Shown: one piece after another, positions 43,097 to 55,672 of the stretch
How the letters are laid out: each line of letters opens with the position of its first letter
Numbering within the stretch: the first letter of the stretch is position 1
From: Oryctolagus cuniculus
Lineage: Eukaryota > Chordata > Mammalia > Lagomorpha > Leporidae
Length of the DNA stretch: 64,000 bases
Direction: 5' to 3'
Assembly (NCBI RefSeq): GCF_964237555.1
Contig: NW_027208203.1
Coordinates: 496,001-560,000 of the forward strand
The notes under the pieces: generated by a model
What the model was told of the DNA's origin: nothing
The model's input: only the letters and a program-made list of their open reading frames with translations
Databases searched by the model: none
Program-made: the position numbers and the translations under genes

Positions 43097-43512
43097 TGGA
43101 CCAAAATGTGGCATTCTCCATTTGGCAGAAGGAATGGTCTCCAATATCTACTATCTATGTCAGTATAATGCAGGAGGTGACCCCTCTTCCAAGCAAGAAA
43201 AACTATTTAAGTTCAGAGGACACCATTCTGCTGCATGTTAACCTTATTACTGTTAGTCTGGATGCTTTCATCGGTTGGAATAAAGAGACCCAAATTTCCC
43301 TTAGATGTTAACAGCAGCAAACATGAAAATTTGGTAAGAAAAGCTTAAACTGAGAGTTATGATTAATAACTATTTTAACAAAACTTCTTAGAACCCATCT
43401 AGTCCAAACCTTGGACAACTGGAAGCTGTTGTACTTGGCCCACCCATAATCCAGATGTATTCTAAATCCTTTAACTGCAAGGAGACTATCATAGACATTA
43501 ATGGTCCAAACT
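43097..43512. other. unassigned intergenic sequence
   Basis: No recognised gene or repeat. Confidence 0.4.
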
Positions 43513-43738
43513 GATCCAGTTTCCTGCTAACGTGTCTGGGAAAGCAGCACAGGATGACTCAATTTTGGGGCTCCTACACCCATGTGAGAGACCTGGAAAA
43601 AGCCCCTGGCTCCTGATATCAATCTGGTTTAGCCACAGTCATAGCAGCCATTTGAGGAGTGAACAAACCAGGAGGAAGATCGACCTCTCCCACTCTTTCT
43701 AGCAGTGCCTCTCAAATGCATAAATAGATCTTTTAAAA
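43513..43738 (+). repeat. CSINE, 5'-truncated
   Basis: Begins in the body (GATCCAGTTTCCTGCTAACG) and runs through GAGGAGTGAAC and the CT tract to AAATGCATAAATAGATC. Confidence 0.82.
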
Positions 43739-43834
43739 AGTAGATTACATCAATATATTTGCCATTGCTCAGTCATGATGACTTTTACTACCTTGAGCTC
43801 TTTTTCAAAAAAAATTATTCGAAAGGCAGAAAGA

Positions 43835-44142
43835 GGAGCTGGTGTTGTGGTGCAGTGGACAAAGCTGCTATCTGTTACATTGGCATCCTGTATGTGCACC
43901 AGTTCAAGTACCAGCTATTCCATTTCTGATCCAGCTCCCTGCCAATGGACTTAAAAGCAGTGGAAGATGGCCCAAGTGCCTGGGCTGCTGTCACACACAT
44001 CAGATGAGAAGCTCCTGGTTTCAAGCTGGCCACACTCTGGCTATAGAAGTCATCTCAAAAATGAATTAGGTGGTGGAAGATTTCTGTCTCTTCCTTTCTC
44101 TGTAATGCTTTCAAATAAATAATTAAATATTTTAATATAAAA
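43835..44142 (+). repeat. CSINE nested in an older CSINE
   Basis: Target repeat AAAGGCAGAAAGA (43822-43834) against AAAGGCAGAGAGA (44143-44155). The target is the GA-rich complement tract of a reverse SINE whose pieces lie at 43806-43834 and 44143-44412. Confidence 0.93.
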
Positions 44143-44412
44143 AAAGGCAGAGAGACACAGAGACAAAGAAAGAAGGAAAGAGAAGCATAGAGATCTCCCA
44201 TCTGCTGGTTCACTTTCTACATGGCTACAACTGTGCAAGACCAGGTTCTCAAGTCCCCATTTAGGTTACAGTTCTCCAAATTAGATGACAGGAATCAAAG
44301 AATTTGAGCCATCATCCATTGTTTCCCAGCGATATTAACATGAAACTCATTTGGAAGTGGAGTGCCCAACTCAGATTAGCACTGCAATATAGGATGTGGG
44401 CATCTGTTGTGA
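44143..44412 (-). repeat. older CSINE, host of the nested copy
   Basis: Main part of the reverse host SINE. Its tail complement is at 43806-43821 on the other side of the insertion. Confidence 0.85.
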
Positions 44413-44768
44413 TGGCTAACAAATTGGAAAACCTAGAAGAAATCAACAGAATCCTGGAAACACACAGTATGCCAAAATTGAGTCATGAAGACACACAGAA
44501 AAGCTAAACAGATCAAAAACCAAGACAGAGATTGGATGAGTAATAAAGACCCTCCCAACAAAGAAAAGTCCAGGATCAGACAGCCTCACTATTGAATTCT
44601 ACTGTACATTTAAAGAAGAACTACTTCCAATTCTTCTCAAACTATTCAAAAACAATTCAAAGAGAGACAATCCTCTCAAATTCCTTCTATTAAGCCTGCA
44701 TCATCTTAATTCTTAAACTAGAAAAAGATACAGTGGAGAAAGAGAACTATAGAAAAATATCCCTGATG

Positions 44769-45106
44769 GGGGCCGGTGCTGTGGCTCACAGAGTTGATCC
44801 TCCACCTGCAGAGCTGGCAACCCATGTGGGTGCTGGTTCTGGTCCTGGTTGCTCCTCTTCCAGTCCAGCTCTCTGCTCTGGCCTGGGAGGAAGTAGAGGA
44901 TAGCCCAAGAGCCTGGGCCCCTGCACCCACATGGGAGACCAGAAAGAGGCCTCTGGCTCCTGGCTTCAGATCAACACAGCTCTGGCCACTGTGGCCATTT
45001 GGAGAGTGAGCCAGCAAAGTAAGGACCTTTCTCCCTGTCTCTCTCTCTCTCTCTCTCACTGTCTTTAACTCTACCTGTCAAGTAAAAAAATTAAAAGCAA
45101 AAAGAA
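44769..45106 (+). repeat. CSINE in old L1, TSD 18 bp
   Basis: Flanked by AGAAAAATATCCCTGATG at 44751-44768 and 45107-45124. The repeat is L1 ORF2 sequence (the ISLM codons), so removing the SINE and one repeat restores the L1 alignment. Confidence 0.96.
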
Positions 45107-45167
45107 AGAAAAATATCCCTGATGAGCATAGATGCAAAAATCTTCATAAAAAACATTGAATACAAAT

Positions 45168-45399
45168 GACCACAATACCTGGAGCTGGGCTAATCTGAAG
45201 CAAGGAGCCAGGAGTTTCTCCAGGGTTTCCCATGTGGGTGTAGAGGCCAAAGTACTTGAACCATTTTCCACTGACTTCCCAGCCCATTCACAGAGAGCTG
45301 GATCATTAGAGGAGCAGCCAGGATACAAACTGATGCTCATGTGATATGCCAGTGTGGGTGGTAGAGACTCAATCTAGTATACTACAGCACCAGACCCCA
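45168..45399 (-). repeat. CSINE in old L1, tail part missing
   Basis: Reverse copy starting in the body (CCTGGAGCTGGGCTAATCTG) and ending with head complement ACTACAGCACCAGACCCC. Confidence 0.85.
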
Positions 45400-46290
45400 A
45401 AAGCAATTACAGATTCAATATGATCCTAATCAAAATACAAACAACACTCTTCTGAGATCTAGAGAAAATAATGCTAAAATTGGTATGTAAATGCAAGAGA
45501 CCCCAAATAGCTAGAGGAATCTTAAACAACAAAAACAAAGTTGGAAGCCGCACAATACCAAACTTCAAGACCTATTACAAGAGAGTTTTAATCAAAACAG
45601 CCTGGTACTGGCACCAAAAAGTCATGTAGATGAATGAAGCACAGTAGAATCCCCAGAAATAAATCCACAAATCCATAACCAACTAATTTGTGACAAATGA
45701 TCCAAAAGAAATCCCTGGACAAAGAACAACTTTCAAAAATGGTGCTGGGAAAATTTGACCTTCTGATGCAGAAAACTGAAACAAGATCTCTACCTTACAA
45801 CTTATATAAAATACAGTGTAAATGGATCAATGATCTAAATCTATGATGTGATACCATCAAATTCCTAGAGGGAAACTCTGCAAGATATTGGCATCGCCAA
45901 AGCCTTCTTGGAAAAAGCTCCCAGAAGCACAGAAGAAAAGTATAAATACTCAAATGGGATTACATCAAGCTAAGAACCTTCTGAACTGCAAAGTAAACAT
46001 TCAACAAGATGAAGCAACTGATAGAATGGAAGAAAATATTTGCAAACTACGCAACTGAAAAAGTAAAATATCCAGAATCTAGAAAGAGCTCAAGACTCAA
46101 CAACAAACAATCCAGTCAAGAAATAGGCAAAGGATATAAATCGGCATTTTCCCAAGGATGGATTTCAATTAGCAAGCAGACACGTGAAAACATGTCAGGA
46201 ACAATAGCCACCAGAGGACTGCAAATAAAAGCCACAATGACCTTTTACCTCACCCAGTTAGAATGGCTCTCATACAGAAACCAAAAGTCA

Positions 46291-46620
46291 GGGGAGGGAG
46301 GTTTTGTGCAGCAGGTTAAGCTGCTGCCTGCAGTACTAGAATCCCACATGAATGCCATTTTGAGTTCTGGCTGCTCCACTTCTGATCCAGCTCCCTGCTA
46401 ATGTGCTTGGGAAGGCAGCAGAAGATGGCCCAAGTGCCTGGGCCCCTGCACCCACTTGGGTGAACAGGGAGATGCTTCTAACTCTGGCTTCAGATTGGAC
46501 CAGCACCACCTGTTGGGCCATATGGAGAATAAACTAGCAGATAAAATACATATGTCTCTCTGCCTCTGCCTCTCCCTCTCTGTAACTCCACCTTTCAAAT
46601 AAAGAATTCTTTTGAAAAAG
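46291..46620 (+). repeat. CSINE in old L1
   Basis: Head GGGGAGGGAGGTTTTGTGCAG is diverged, body and tail complete. Short target repeat AAAAGTCA on both sides. Confidence 0.9.
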
Positions 46621-47095
46621 TCAACAAACAATAAAGGCTGGTGGAAAGGTAGAGAAAAAGGTATCCTAACCCACTGTTGGTGGGAATGAAACTAGTACAG
46701 ACATTATGGAAGGCAGTATAAAAGTTCCTCAGAAATCTGAAAACAGATATACCATATGATCCTGCCATCCCACTCCTGGGAATTTATCCAAATGAAATGA
46801 AATTGAATATGCATGCATTATCTTTACCCTCATGTTTATGACAGCTCAATTCACAATAGCTAACATGGAATCAACCCAGATGTCCATCAGCTGGTGACTG
46901 GAAAAAGAATATGAGCTATATATACAGTGTAAAATACTATTCAGCCATAATTGAGAATGAAATCCTATCTTTTGCAACTAAATGGATGCAACTGGAAACA
47001 ATTAAGCTTCGTGAAAGAAGCCAGTCCCCAAAAGACAAATACCATATGTTTTCTCTGGTGGTAATTAATATATACACAACAAAAAGTAGCATCTG

Positions 47096-47641
47096 AGTTA
47101 AATTGATATTTTGAGATTTGAGTATTGTTCATAGCCCTTTTCTGTATTCTTTGATAGAGTATAGAAAATATACTCATTGATATTTCTGCTACTACGTGCT
47201 GAATTTTTTTGTTTTGTAGAAGGTTAAAGCTTGTGATTCTAAAATAAACTCAAAGCATGCAGTTGTAAAAATTAAAGGAAAATAAAACAAGAAGGAGGGA
47301 GTTGGAAGTATGAGGCAAAGGAAGATAGAGTAGGATGTATCATTTTGGTCTTAAATCTATATATATAAATTATATGAAATTTGTTCACTTAACATGAATT
47401 TTAAAATATAAACTTAACACTAGAAGGAAAAGACCTGATCAGTGTTTTCTGGATCAACACTAATAAAATTTAGTCTTCATTTATGTCTGACCATATTTGA
47501 TTTTATATTTATTTATTTTATAAGAAAATTAGCATCACCATTCCTAATAAGTCATCCTGAATCATCTATATCTGTCGGCTCCTACTATGCTAATAATTTC
47601 TCATGAACTTACACCTGTATCATCTTAAAAAGATGCAATGT
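47096..47641. other. AT-rich unassigned sequence
   Basis: May include remnants of the old L1 3' UTR (TAAAATAAACTCAAAGC, AAAATTAAAGGAAAATAAAAC). No gene. Confidence 0.4.
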
Positions 47642-47971
47642 GGGACCAGCACTTTGGCATAACAGGTAAAGCTGTTGCCTGCAGTGCTGGCAACCCATAT
47701 GGGTACCAGTTCAAGTCCCAGCTGCTCCACTTCTGATCCAGCTTTCTGCTAGGGCCTGGGAAAGCAATAGAAGGTGGCCCAAGTCCTTGGGTTCCTGAAT
47801 ACATGTGAGAGACCCAGAAGAAGCTCCTGGCTCCTGGCTTCGGCCAACTGGGAGTAAACCAGCAGATGGAAGACCTCTCTATCTATCTCTGTCTCTCTCC
47901 CTCTCTCTGCCTCTCCTCTATGAGTGCAACTCTGACTTTCAAAGAAATAAATAAATCTTTAAAAAAAAACC
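47642..47971 (+). repeat. CSINE
   Basis: Head GGGACCAGCACTTTGGCATA, body, CT tract, AAATAAATAAATCTTTAAA tail. Confidence 0.93.
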
Positions 47972-48320
47972 TAATTCATGTTATTATTTATGTGTTGAAG
48001 GCTTTTCAGATATTGATTACATGTGCCATTAAAATGCATTAAAATGCAAATCCTATAATAGGCAACTCCATGTTCACTAAACTGGTAAAATCCAGGGCAA
48101 GTGTTGAAAAGAACACACTAGCAATAAATTTGAAAAAGTATTATAAGTGGCTGTTAAAGAGCTAAAACTCTGACAATGACTCATTATGCCATTAATTTCA
48201 TATATAATGCTGAGAAAATCACAAGTATTTGTTAAAATTTCTGCTACAATGCACTAGATTTATAATTTTTGAATGCATCTTTCCTACATGTAATGTAGTC
48301 CTGAGCAAGTTTAGAGTATC
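47972..48320. other. AT-rich unassigned sequence
   Basis: No recognised gene or repeat. Confidence 0.45.
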
Positions 48321-48335
48321 AGAAATTTAAAATGT

Positions 48336-48643
48336 TGGGCTGGCTCTGTAGCAGGGCAGGTTAACACCCTGGTCTGAAGTACCTTCATCCCATATGGGCA
48401 CTGGTTTGATACCTGGCTGCTCCACTTCTGATCCTGCCCTCTGCTATGGCCTGAGAAAGCAGCAGAAGATGGTCCAAGTCCTTGGGTCCCTGCATCCATC
48501 TGGGAGACCTGAAAGAAGCTCCTGGCTTTGGAATGGCACAGCTCCAGCAGTTGCAACCAATTAAAGAGTGAACATTAGATGGAAGACCAATCTCTCCTTT
48601 CTCTTTAACTATGACTTTCAAATACATAAATATTTAAAAAGTA
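48336..48643 (+). repeat. CSINE with TSD
   Basis: Target repeat AGAAATTTAAAATGT (48321-48335) and AGAAATTAAAAATGT (48644-48658), one mismatch. Confidence 0.93.
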
Positions 48644-48669
48644 AGAAATTAAAAATGTGAAAGGTTTTT

Positions 48670-49003
48670 GAAAAATTTATTAATTTATTGTGAGGCAGAG
48701 TTGCAGATATAGAGAGGAAGAGAAAGAGACGTCTTCTATCCACTGGTTCACCCCTTAAGTGGCCGCAATAGCTGGAGCTGGGCCAATCTGAAGCCAGGTG
48801 CCAGAAGCCAGGAGTCAGCAGCTTCCTCCAGGTCTCCCATGTGGGTGCAGGGGCCCAAGCATTCAGGCCATATTCCACTGCTTTCCTAGGCCATTCACAA
48901 AGAGCTGCACTGGAAGTGCAGAAGCAGGGACAAAAAGTGGTGCCCACATGGGATGCTGGTGATGCAGGTGGAGGCTTAAACTACTGTGCCACAGTGTGTG
49001 CCA
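48670..49003 (-). repeat. CSINE with TSD
   Basis: Reverse copy; target repeat GTGAAAGGTTTT before and GTGAAAGATTTT after, one mismatch. Opposite orientation to the neighbour 12 bp away, forming an inverted pair able to fold in RNA. Confidence 0.92.
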
Positions 49004-49915
49004 GTGAAAGATTTTAGGAAGACACCTTTCATGTAGACTAGGCTGCAATATTGTAAGGTAAGGTTAAGCTTTTATTTCCCACACATCAGTATTCTTCTTT
49101 TAGCAACTATTAATATTGAATATCATACATATGTACATAAATATAGGTACCTGCAGATTTTGTTGTCATTCTTTTTATTCTCTTTTTAATATCTGCTTAT
49201 AGGCCATCTTCTGGATTTTTATGTTGATGTTACCTTTACACAACCATCAGGCATTTCCACTGTAGAATGCATTTATGTGTCAGGTAGTTTTGTTTGTGTG
49301 TGTACATGAATGCACATTTGATGGAGATAGCACTGACAGTAATACTGTAAGAAATCCTAACACTGATTTCAAAATTTCTGTCCTTAGAGTTGGCTGTCAT
49401 TGAAGTAGACCACAGGGCCCCTTTTGCTGTTATGCACTGAAATGTGCCTCCCTAAAACTCAAACACTGACGTGCTAACCACCAACATGACTCTACCTGAA
49501 GAAAGTGCTTTTAAGCAGGTCAAATGATATATATTTCTGTCACATCAGGAGAAAAGCTTCTTTAAAAATCAAGGCTATTAGGACCCTGATCTTATATTTT
49601 CAACCTCCACAACTCTCAGAAGTAAAATTCCATGATTTAAATCATTATCTGTGGTATTTTTTTAGCAAATTAATACATCCTCATTTCTGCCAGAATTTCT
49701 GCAGTCATCTAGAAGGTCCTCATGATTAGCAGAGAAATATAGAAACTAAAAACTATGACTTTAGATTACCAAGTATCTACTAACGTGAACAAACTATATC
49801 CCAGAAGCAACCTACCACCATTCCCCAGGACCCAGAAAAAAACAAGAATGAGTCAAGTTACAGGGTAGCAGAAAAACATGAATAATGAAAGATTACTGCA
49901 GAAATAAATAAGGAA
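49004..49915. other. unassigned intergenic sequence
   Basis: About 900 bp. The stretch 49425-49520 resembles an old interspersed repeat (TGTTATGCACTGAAATGTGC, CCCTAAAACTC) but I cannot name it with confidence. No gene. Confidence 0.4.
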
Positions 49916-50139
49916 GGGGCTGGTGCTGTGGTGCAATTGGTTAGAGCCTTGACCTGCTGTGAATGCATCCCATATGGTACTGCTGGGAGACCAGGTGCTC
50001 CACTTTCAATCCAGCTCCCTACTAATGCACCTAGGAAATTGGTGGGAGATGGCCCATGTTCTTGGGTGCTGGCACCCACATGAGAGACATGGAAGAAGTG
50101 TCTGGCCTTTCAAATAAATAAATAAATCTTAAAAAAAAT
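49916..50139 (+). repeat. CSINE, internally deleted
   Basis: Young head GGGGCTGGTGCTGTGGTGCA. The segment from GAAGAAG to the CT tract is missing, so the body runs directly into CCTTTCAAATAAATAAAT. Confidence 0.92.
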
Positions 50140-50249
50140 AGAAGCAGAGAGCTGGATCACAAGTGGAGCAGCAGGACTCACACTGTCACCCATATTGGAT
50201 ACCAACACTGCAGGTGCAGCTTACCCTCTACACCACAGCCCTGCCCACA
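50140..50249 (-). repeat. CSINE head fragment
   Basis: Reverse fragment of ~110 bp (GCAGAGAGCTGGATCACAAG to CACCACAGCCCTGCCC) abutting the tail of the preceding copy. Confidence 0.85.
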
Positions 50250-51160
50250 CTACACTGTTTCTCCTTAGTAAAACCACATATTTACACTAATGGGGTATTT
50301 CCTGGAAAGCTACTCAGGAAGGCCGGGTCCTAGAAACTGACATCCTGCTTCCCACACACAAAGAATGGAGGAACTGACAATCCTATAAACGACAACTCCT
50401 CACAAGCATACACAACATACACACAGCACTGTTTCTCCATGGTTACGCCTTGCCCCCGTTGCACGATTGGGGGAGACGTGGGGCTGCCATGAAACAGCTC
50501 CTCACAGAGGGCTCTGAGGCTGAGACATCTCTTTGAACAGGGAAGGGGCCTACCAGGGCAGACCACATCTTCTAGACCACAAGGAACCCAGGAGTGTGCT
50601 GTGGGGACAGCAAGATCGGGCCTACAGGTTCAGGGATGCCCTCTTGGAGCCTGCATTCTGCCAGCAGGTACCACCAGCTTCCCCTTCCCCGACTCTGGAC
50701 ACCTGGCCCCACGCACTCACCATTCCCAGGCATATGAGATGGGCTGTGTTGGGTGGAAAAGGTCAGAGAACAGTGGACACCGCACTAGATCCTGAGTCTC
50801 CAAGTGGCAGAGGCTCCTCCTTGGACTTCTCTCCTCCAGGAATTTGGAACTCTGTGGTGTCACAATCCAGTGTGATTATGTGGCAGTGATGTCACTGCGT
50901 CAGATTGGACAGCTCACATAGCCATCAGCACACAGGACCCAGAAGATGCAACAAATCAGCATCTTTACAGCAGGGATGGGAACTCCAGGATGTTCCAGAT
51001 GGTAGAGGTGAGGCCTGGGTACAGGGGACAAGGGCCTGCTCTAGGCTGCACCCTTTCACCAGTGGGATCCTGCCACCTGCTGGGACCCTCCTGCCTCCCC
51101 ACAGGTCTTCCTGGGAGAATCCCACCTGGAGGCTGCAGCCACCTGCTTAGGATGAGGGAG
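50250..51160. other. GC-richer unassigned segment
   Basis: Several overlapping frames on both strands (50533-50889 plus, 118 codons; 50330-50566 minus). No domain, splice structure or repeat recognised. Confidence 0.4.
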
Positions 51161-52256
51161 AGTATAATGGCTATTTATTGGCTTTGGTGTTTTACATTTT
51201 CTTCACATTTCTGACTCATTTCTCTGTGGGGTTTTTAATACTGATAATAAGAATGTTTCCACATATTATATAATTCTATACTATTTTTTAAGCCCTAAGG
51301 TCTCTTGTTAGTCTCTGCTGTTTTAGAAAGTTCATTTATCTTGTTGAGACTGGATAGTAGCTGCATAAGAATAAATGGTAAGATCTAGTTAGGAGACAAA
51401 TCTGGTTGGATGTGCCATCACTGACTTAGCTAATCATTTTCTGATGGCATTGTGAATGTTGTCCTCTGTTTTTCTATTTATTTGTTGATTGATTGCTATT
51501 ACAAGAAACACTGTAAATAACACCCTGTGTAGATGTCTTTGTGGTCTATTCCTTTTGTTTCCTTAGAATAAACTTCTAGAAATGAAATTACTTTGTCAAA
51601 TAGTGTGATCAATCTAGTCTCATCACACAAGGAATCCTACCCTTTGGAATCATGGTACTTGAGTTGTGGCCACTTGAGAAAAGATAAGGAAGTGATTATT
51701 GTTATAGAAGCATTGAGCCTATCTTTCAACTAGAAACTATAGTTTGAAATTACTAATGGCCACAGCTGACAAGGGAAGTTTTTCTCTTCCCTAAAATGTT
51801 ACTGTGGTAATACAGATAGAACTGTATTTAAAAAGTATTTTGTGAAGCCTATACATGTATAGACTTCACAATAGTAAGTATAACTAATTGGACTGATAGA
51901 TAACTGGTTGATGGAAGTGCAAATATCAAAATATCCTCACACCCTAGGTTAAAAGGGGACTAATCATGATACAGTATAAGTATCAGTTTGTCATCAATTC
52001 ATTAGTTAATTTGAAAAGCTTTTATATGTCGTTTGAACAAAATGGTCAGATTTAGAAAGATGAAGCCCATAGTTAAATTTGAATTTCTGCTAAGCAATGT
52101 TATTTTTGGTTTGATGATGTTCCACACAGTATTAGTGTGTCTTGCATTTTATCTGGCAGACCCACTCTTCTAGCAATGCAGTATGTGATTCACATACTGC
52201 ATAGATATATTATCTCCCAGTGAAACATGTTTAACTGAAGCCTGTAAAACTTAGCT
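51161..52256. other. AT-rich unassigned sequence
   Basis: About 1.1 kb, no frame over 60 codons and no recognised repeat. Confidence 0.5.
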
Positions 52257-52274
52257 TTAAAACTACATTTCTGA

Positions 52275-52623
52275 GCCGGCACTGCAGCTCACTAGGCTAA
52301 TCCTCCGCCTTGCGGCACTGGCTCACTGGATTCTAGTCCCGGTCGGGGCACCGGATTCTGTCCCGGTTGCCCCTCTTCCAGGCCAGCTCTCTGCTGTGGC
52401 CAGGGAGTGCAGTGGAGGATGGCCCAGGTGCTTGGGCCCTACACCCCATGGGATTCCAGGATAAGTACCTGGCTCCTGCCATTGGATCAGCGTGCTGCAC
52501 TGGCCACATTGCGCCGGCCGTGACGGCCATTGGGGGGTGAACCAACAGCAAAGGAAGACCTTTCTCTCTTTCTCGCTCTCTCACTGTCCACTCTGCCTGT
52601 CAAAAAAATATTAAAAATAAAAA
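52275..52623 (+). repeat. CSINE, 'CTCACTAGGCTAATCC' subtype, TSD 18 bp
   Basis: Head GCCGGCACTGCAGCTCACTAGGC-type with an extra GTCCCGGTCGGGGCACCGG segment in the body. Target repeat TTAAAACTACATTTCTGA (52257-52274 and 52624-52641) is perfect, indicating a young insertion of a distinct subfamily. Confidence 0.95.
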
Positions 52624-52641
52624 TTAAAACTACATTTCTGA

Positions 52642-53237
52642 AGAATTTTCAGGCTCTAGAGTACAACATTCAAGGACAACATAAGAGAATCCAGAGAAAA
52701 AGATGACAATGAGGTGAGTTTGGGGCAACTGGCCTTTGTTTCCAGTAGGTCAATGAAATATTAAAGGGAGTGCGCAAGACTAAATGAAAGGAATGGGCAA
52801 AGGAAAGACCCAGTCACTTCCCCCACTTTGTTTCTAGGACATGTCTGACATGTGGAAAAATTACAACAATAAATATTCATGAAATCAGGTAACTGTGATG
52901 CTCATAGAATATTCTTATATTAGAAAAATATAATACTGTGTTTTCATGAGAAGCTCTAAGATGACATGATGAGTCTTCAAAATTGATAGAAAATATGGAC
53001 TGTAAAAACTATACCTGGATTTAAATATTTTTACAAGAATACTTATCTTTTAATTCCGTATTTCCAAAATCTTCTCAATGTGCCCTTGTTCAGGCTAAGC
53101 AATCTCCTATGAATCCCATGTTCTTTCTGTACCATCCAGGATTCAGAGTCCTTTCTTACTTATTTTAAGGTTGTACATTATGACTAAAAATAAATAACAC
53201 AACACATCTGCACTTGTTCATTTCCAGACTTTTTTCC
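52642..53237. other. unassigned intergenic sequence
   Basis: No recognised gene or repeat. Confidence 0.45.
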
Positions 53238-53552
53238 CTAAAGATGTATTTATTTATTTGAAAAGCAAAGGTAGAGAAGAAGAGAGAGAGAGATATCTTC
53301 CATCTACTGGTTCACTCCCAAATGGTCATAATGGCTGGAAATGGGCTAATCTGAAGCCAGGAGCCAGAGGCTTCTGGGCCTCCCATGTGGATGCAGGGGA
53401 GCAAGTACTCAAGCAATCTTCCACCACTTTCCTAGGTCTATTAGCAGGGAGCTGGATCAGAAGTGGAGCAGCTGGGATTCAACCCAGTGCCCATATGGGA
53501 TGCCAGCATTACAAGCAGCAACATTAACCACCACACCGCTATGCCAATCCCC
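53238..53552 (-). repeat. CSINE
   Basis: Reverse copy, full length. The head complement is degraded (CCGCTATGCCAATCCCC). Confidence 0.9.
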
Positions 53553-54490
53553 AAATTTTGGACTTTTAAACAGAAATTTCACTGATTGGAAGCTAAAGAT
53601 GTTTGTTATCCATTCCCTCATAGACTTGGCACTGTTTACCAATAAACCCAGAGTGCCCAACTTTACTGTTTAGATTGCCTGTCTACACTCAGGTACATGC
53701 ATTGCGAGCTGTCATTTCCTTGTGTAATTTGATTGTACTTAAAAACAAAGCAAAGGAAATACTAGCACTATTCACAGACATGAAATTTAAAATAAATATA
53801 TAGACCTTCAAATGCACAACAGTCCATAGTTTCCCAGTTTTATGCTGTAAATTTTCAAAACATCAAAAGCCAATAAGAATAAAATGAACAATAAGATAAA
53901 AAGAAAATACTTAGTAATACTGCTAATGACAATAATGTTAACATTTTAGTTACCAATTATTTTCTTTCAAATTGTGACTCAAGCATACAGACCCCCATAA
54001 CTAGCTTAATAAGCACTCAGGAATCTAGAATCTTATGTAGAGAAGTGCTAATCTAACCCAGCTTTCATTGGACAAGAGAAAGCATGACAATCTCTAAGAT
54101 TCACACTGATGTATCATAATAAAGGGGAAAGAAAGCCAAGGCTAAACAGTCTAAATGAGGAAAACTTTGCACACTGAGATTGCAGATCATAAATTTTACA
54201 GGTGTTCTTATGGATAATCCCCACATACATAATTTATCTTTCATTTTCATTGATTTAATTTTTCAAATAGGGCAAAATGTAGTCAATAATCTTTTTGAAA
54301 GTTATTACAGAAACTATTAACCAACACTGCATGGGAGTATAACCTAGACATTCATTTCTCCAAGTTGGGACAATGAAGATATTTAACTAGCAAGTGGTTT
54401 TAATCAGGATTTCTAAAACTCAATAAAAACACTTAAGAAGAATATTTGTCTAAACTTTACTTTTTTGTTATTCAGTTAACTAGCTTAAAA
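53553..54490. other. AT-rich unassigned sequence
   Basis: About 940 bp without frames over 60 codons or recognised repeats. Confidence 0.5.
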
Positions 54491-54500
54491 CCCTAAAGAA

Positions 54501-54786
54501 GCCAGCGCTGTGGCTCAATAGGCTAATCCTCTGCCTGCGGTGCCGGCACACCAGGTTCTTGTCCCAGTCGGGGCGCCGGATTCTGTCCCAGTTGACCCTC
54601 TTCTAGGCCAGCTCTCTGCTATGGCACAGTAGTGCAGTGGAGGATGGCCCAAGTGCTTGGGCCCCGCACCCACATGGGAGAGCAGGAGGAAGCACCTGGC
54701 TCCTGGCTTTGGATCAGCACGATGCACCAGCTGCAGTGCGCCAGCCATGGCGGCCATGGGAGGGTGAACCAACAGCAAAAGGAAGA

Positions 54787-54835
<49 letters not shown>

Positions 54836-54863
54836 GTCCACTCTGTCAAAAAAAAAAAAAAAA
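54501..54863 (+). repeat. CSINE, 'CTCAATAGGCTAATCC' subtype, with TSD
   Basis: Same subtype as 52275-52623 (GTCGGGGCGCCGG segment, GATGCACCAGCTGCAGTGCG in the body). (TC)n tract 54797-54832. Target repeat CCTAAAGAA (54492-54500 and 54864-54872). Confidence 0.94.
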
Positions 54864-54872
54864 CCTAAAGAA

Positions 54873-55235
54873 AAAGAGTACTTAAAACTCATGTCCACTC
54901 TCACTGTATTCCAAACTTTTCACTCTGGTTCTAAATTAAAATTGCATCAAAATTTATTTTCAGGCTCCATAAATACTCAGAATGTAAGTCTACTGCCTGG
55001 ATGGGAACATCAGTTGTGGCTGCCCTACATTGCAGTGGGTGAAACATGGGGAGATTTGGAAAGTACATGGAAAGAGACTTAAAAGTATGAGTTTACTTTG
55101 GTATAGTTTTTTGGCAAAAAAGACTTTTTTTAATATATGCAAAGTGTGTAAGCTAAAAATGCATTTTATGAATTCCAAATTGTTACTGCACCAAAATAAA
55201 ATCATATATTTAATTTAATTTTATGAACCCTTAAA
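54873..55235. other. AT-rich unassigned sequence
   Basis: No recognised gene or repeat. Confidence 0.45.
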
Positions 55236-55410
55236 AATATTTTTATATTTGTTTATTTGAAAGAGCAACAAAGAGAGCTGTCTTCCATCCTCTGGATTAT
55301 TTACCAAATACTTGCAACAGCCAGGGCTGTGCTAGTCTAAACCCAAGACCAACAAATTCCATCTGGGACTCCCATGTGGCTGGCATCATCAAAATACTTC
55401 AGTCATCATC
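55236..55410 (-). repeat. CSINE fragment
   Basis: Tail complement and first half of the body in reverse. The head side is lost and followed by a (TCATCT/TTC)n stretch. Confidence 0.8.
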
Positions 55411-55506
55411 ATCTTCTTCTTCTTCTTTTTTTTTCCAGATTCAGGTCAAGTTTACTTTCCAAAATTAATTCAGGTCACACCAAGGAAGCCATGAAGGCAT
55501 TACTTT

Positions 55507-55672
55507 GGGGAAAGGGTGCTGTGGTCCAGCGAGTTAAGCCATCATTTGGGACACCAGTATTCCATTACTGGAGTGCCTGGAGGACACCTCTTCTGCTCTT
55601 CCAGCTTCCAGTCAATGCACATGGACAAGTTAGGAGATGGAACCCCCTCTCATCAGCTAGGTTCCCAAGTTG
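55507..55672 (+). repeat. CSINE, 3'-truncated
   Basis: Head GGTGCTGTGGTCCAGCGAGTTAAG-like and half the body, ending in GTTCCCAAG. No tail. Confidence 0.75.

Larger units (their letters stand above)
44413..47095 (+). mobile_element. old LINE-1 ORF2/3' fragment broken by three CSINEs
   Basis: Decayed ORF2 in order: 44413-44768 (PTKKS-PGSD region: CTCCCAACAAAGAAAAGTCC), 45107-45167, 45400-46290 (TNNPVKK-type end of the RT/thumb part), 46621-47095 (zinc-knuckle to C-terminus; 46911-47096 still open, KWMQLETIKLRERSQSPKDK). Divergence from the young copies is high, with many frameshifts. The 5' part, ORF1 and the young-type 3' UTR are absent. The codon at 46124-46126 is TAG, the same site as in the young copies. 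Confidence 0.9.

Noticed and set aside
49425..49520. Named ancient DNA transposon or MaLR LTR
   Set aside because: The phrases resemble a widespread mammalian repeat, but I could not fix the family or boundaries from sequence alone.
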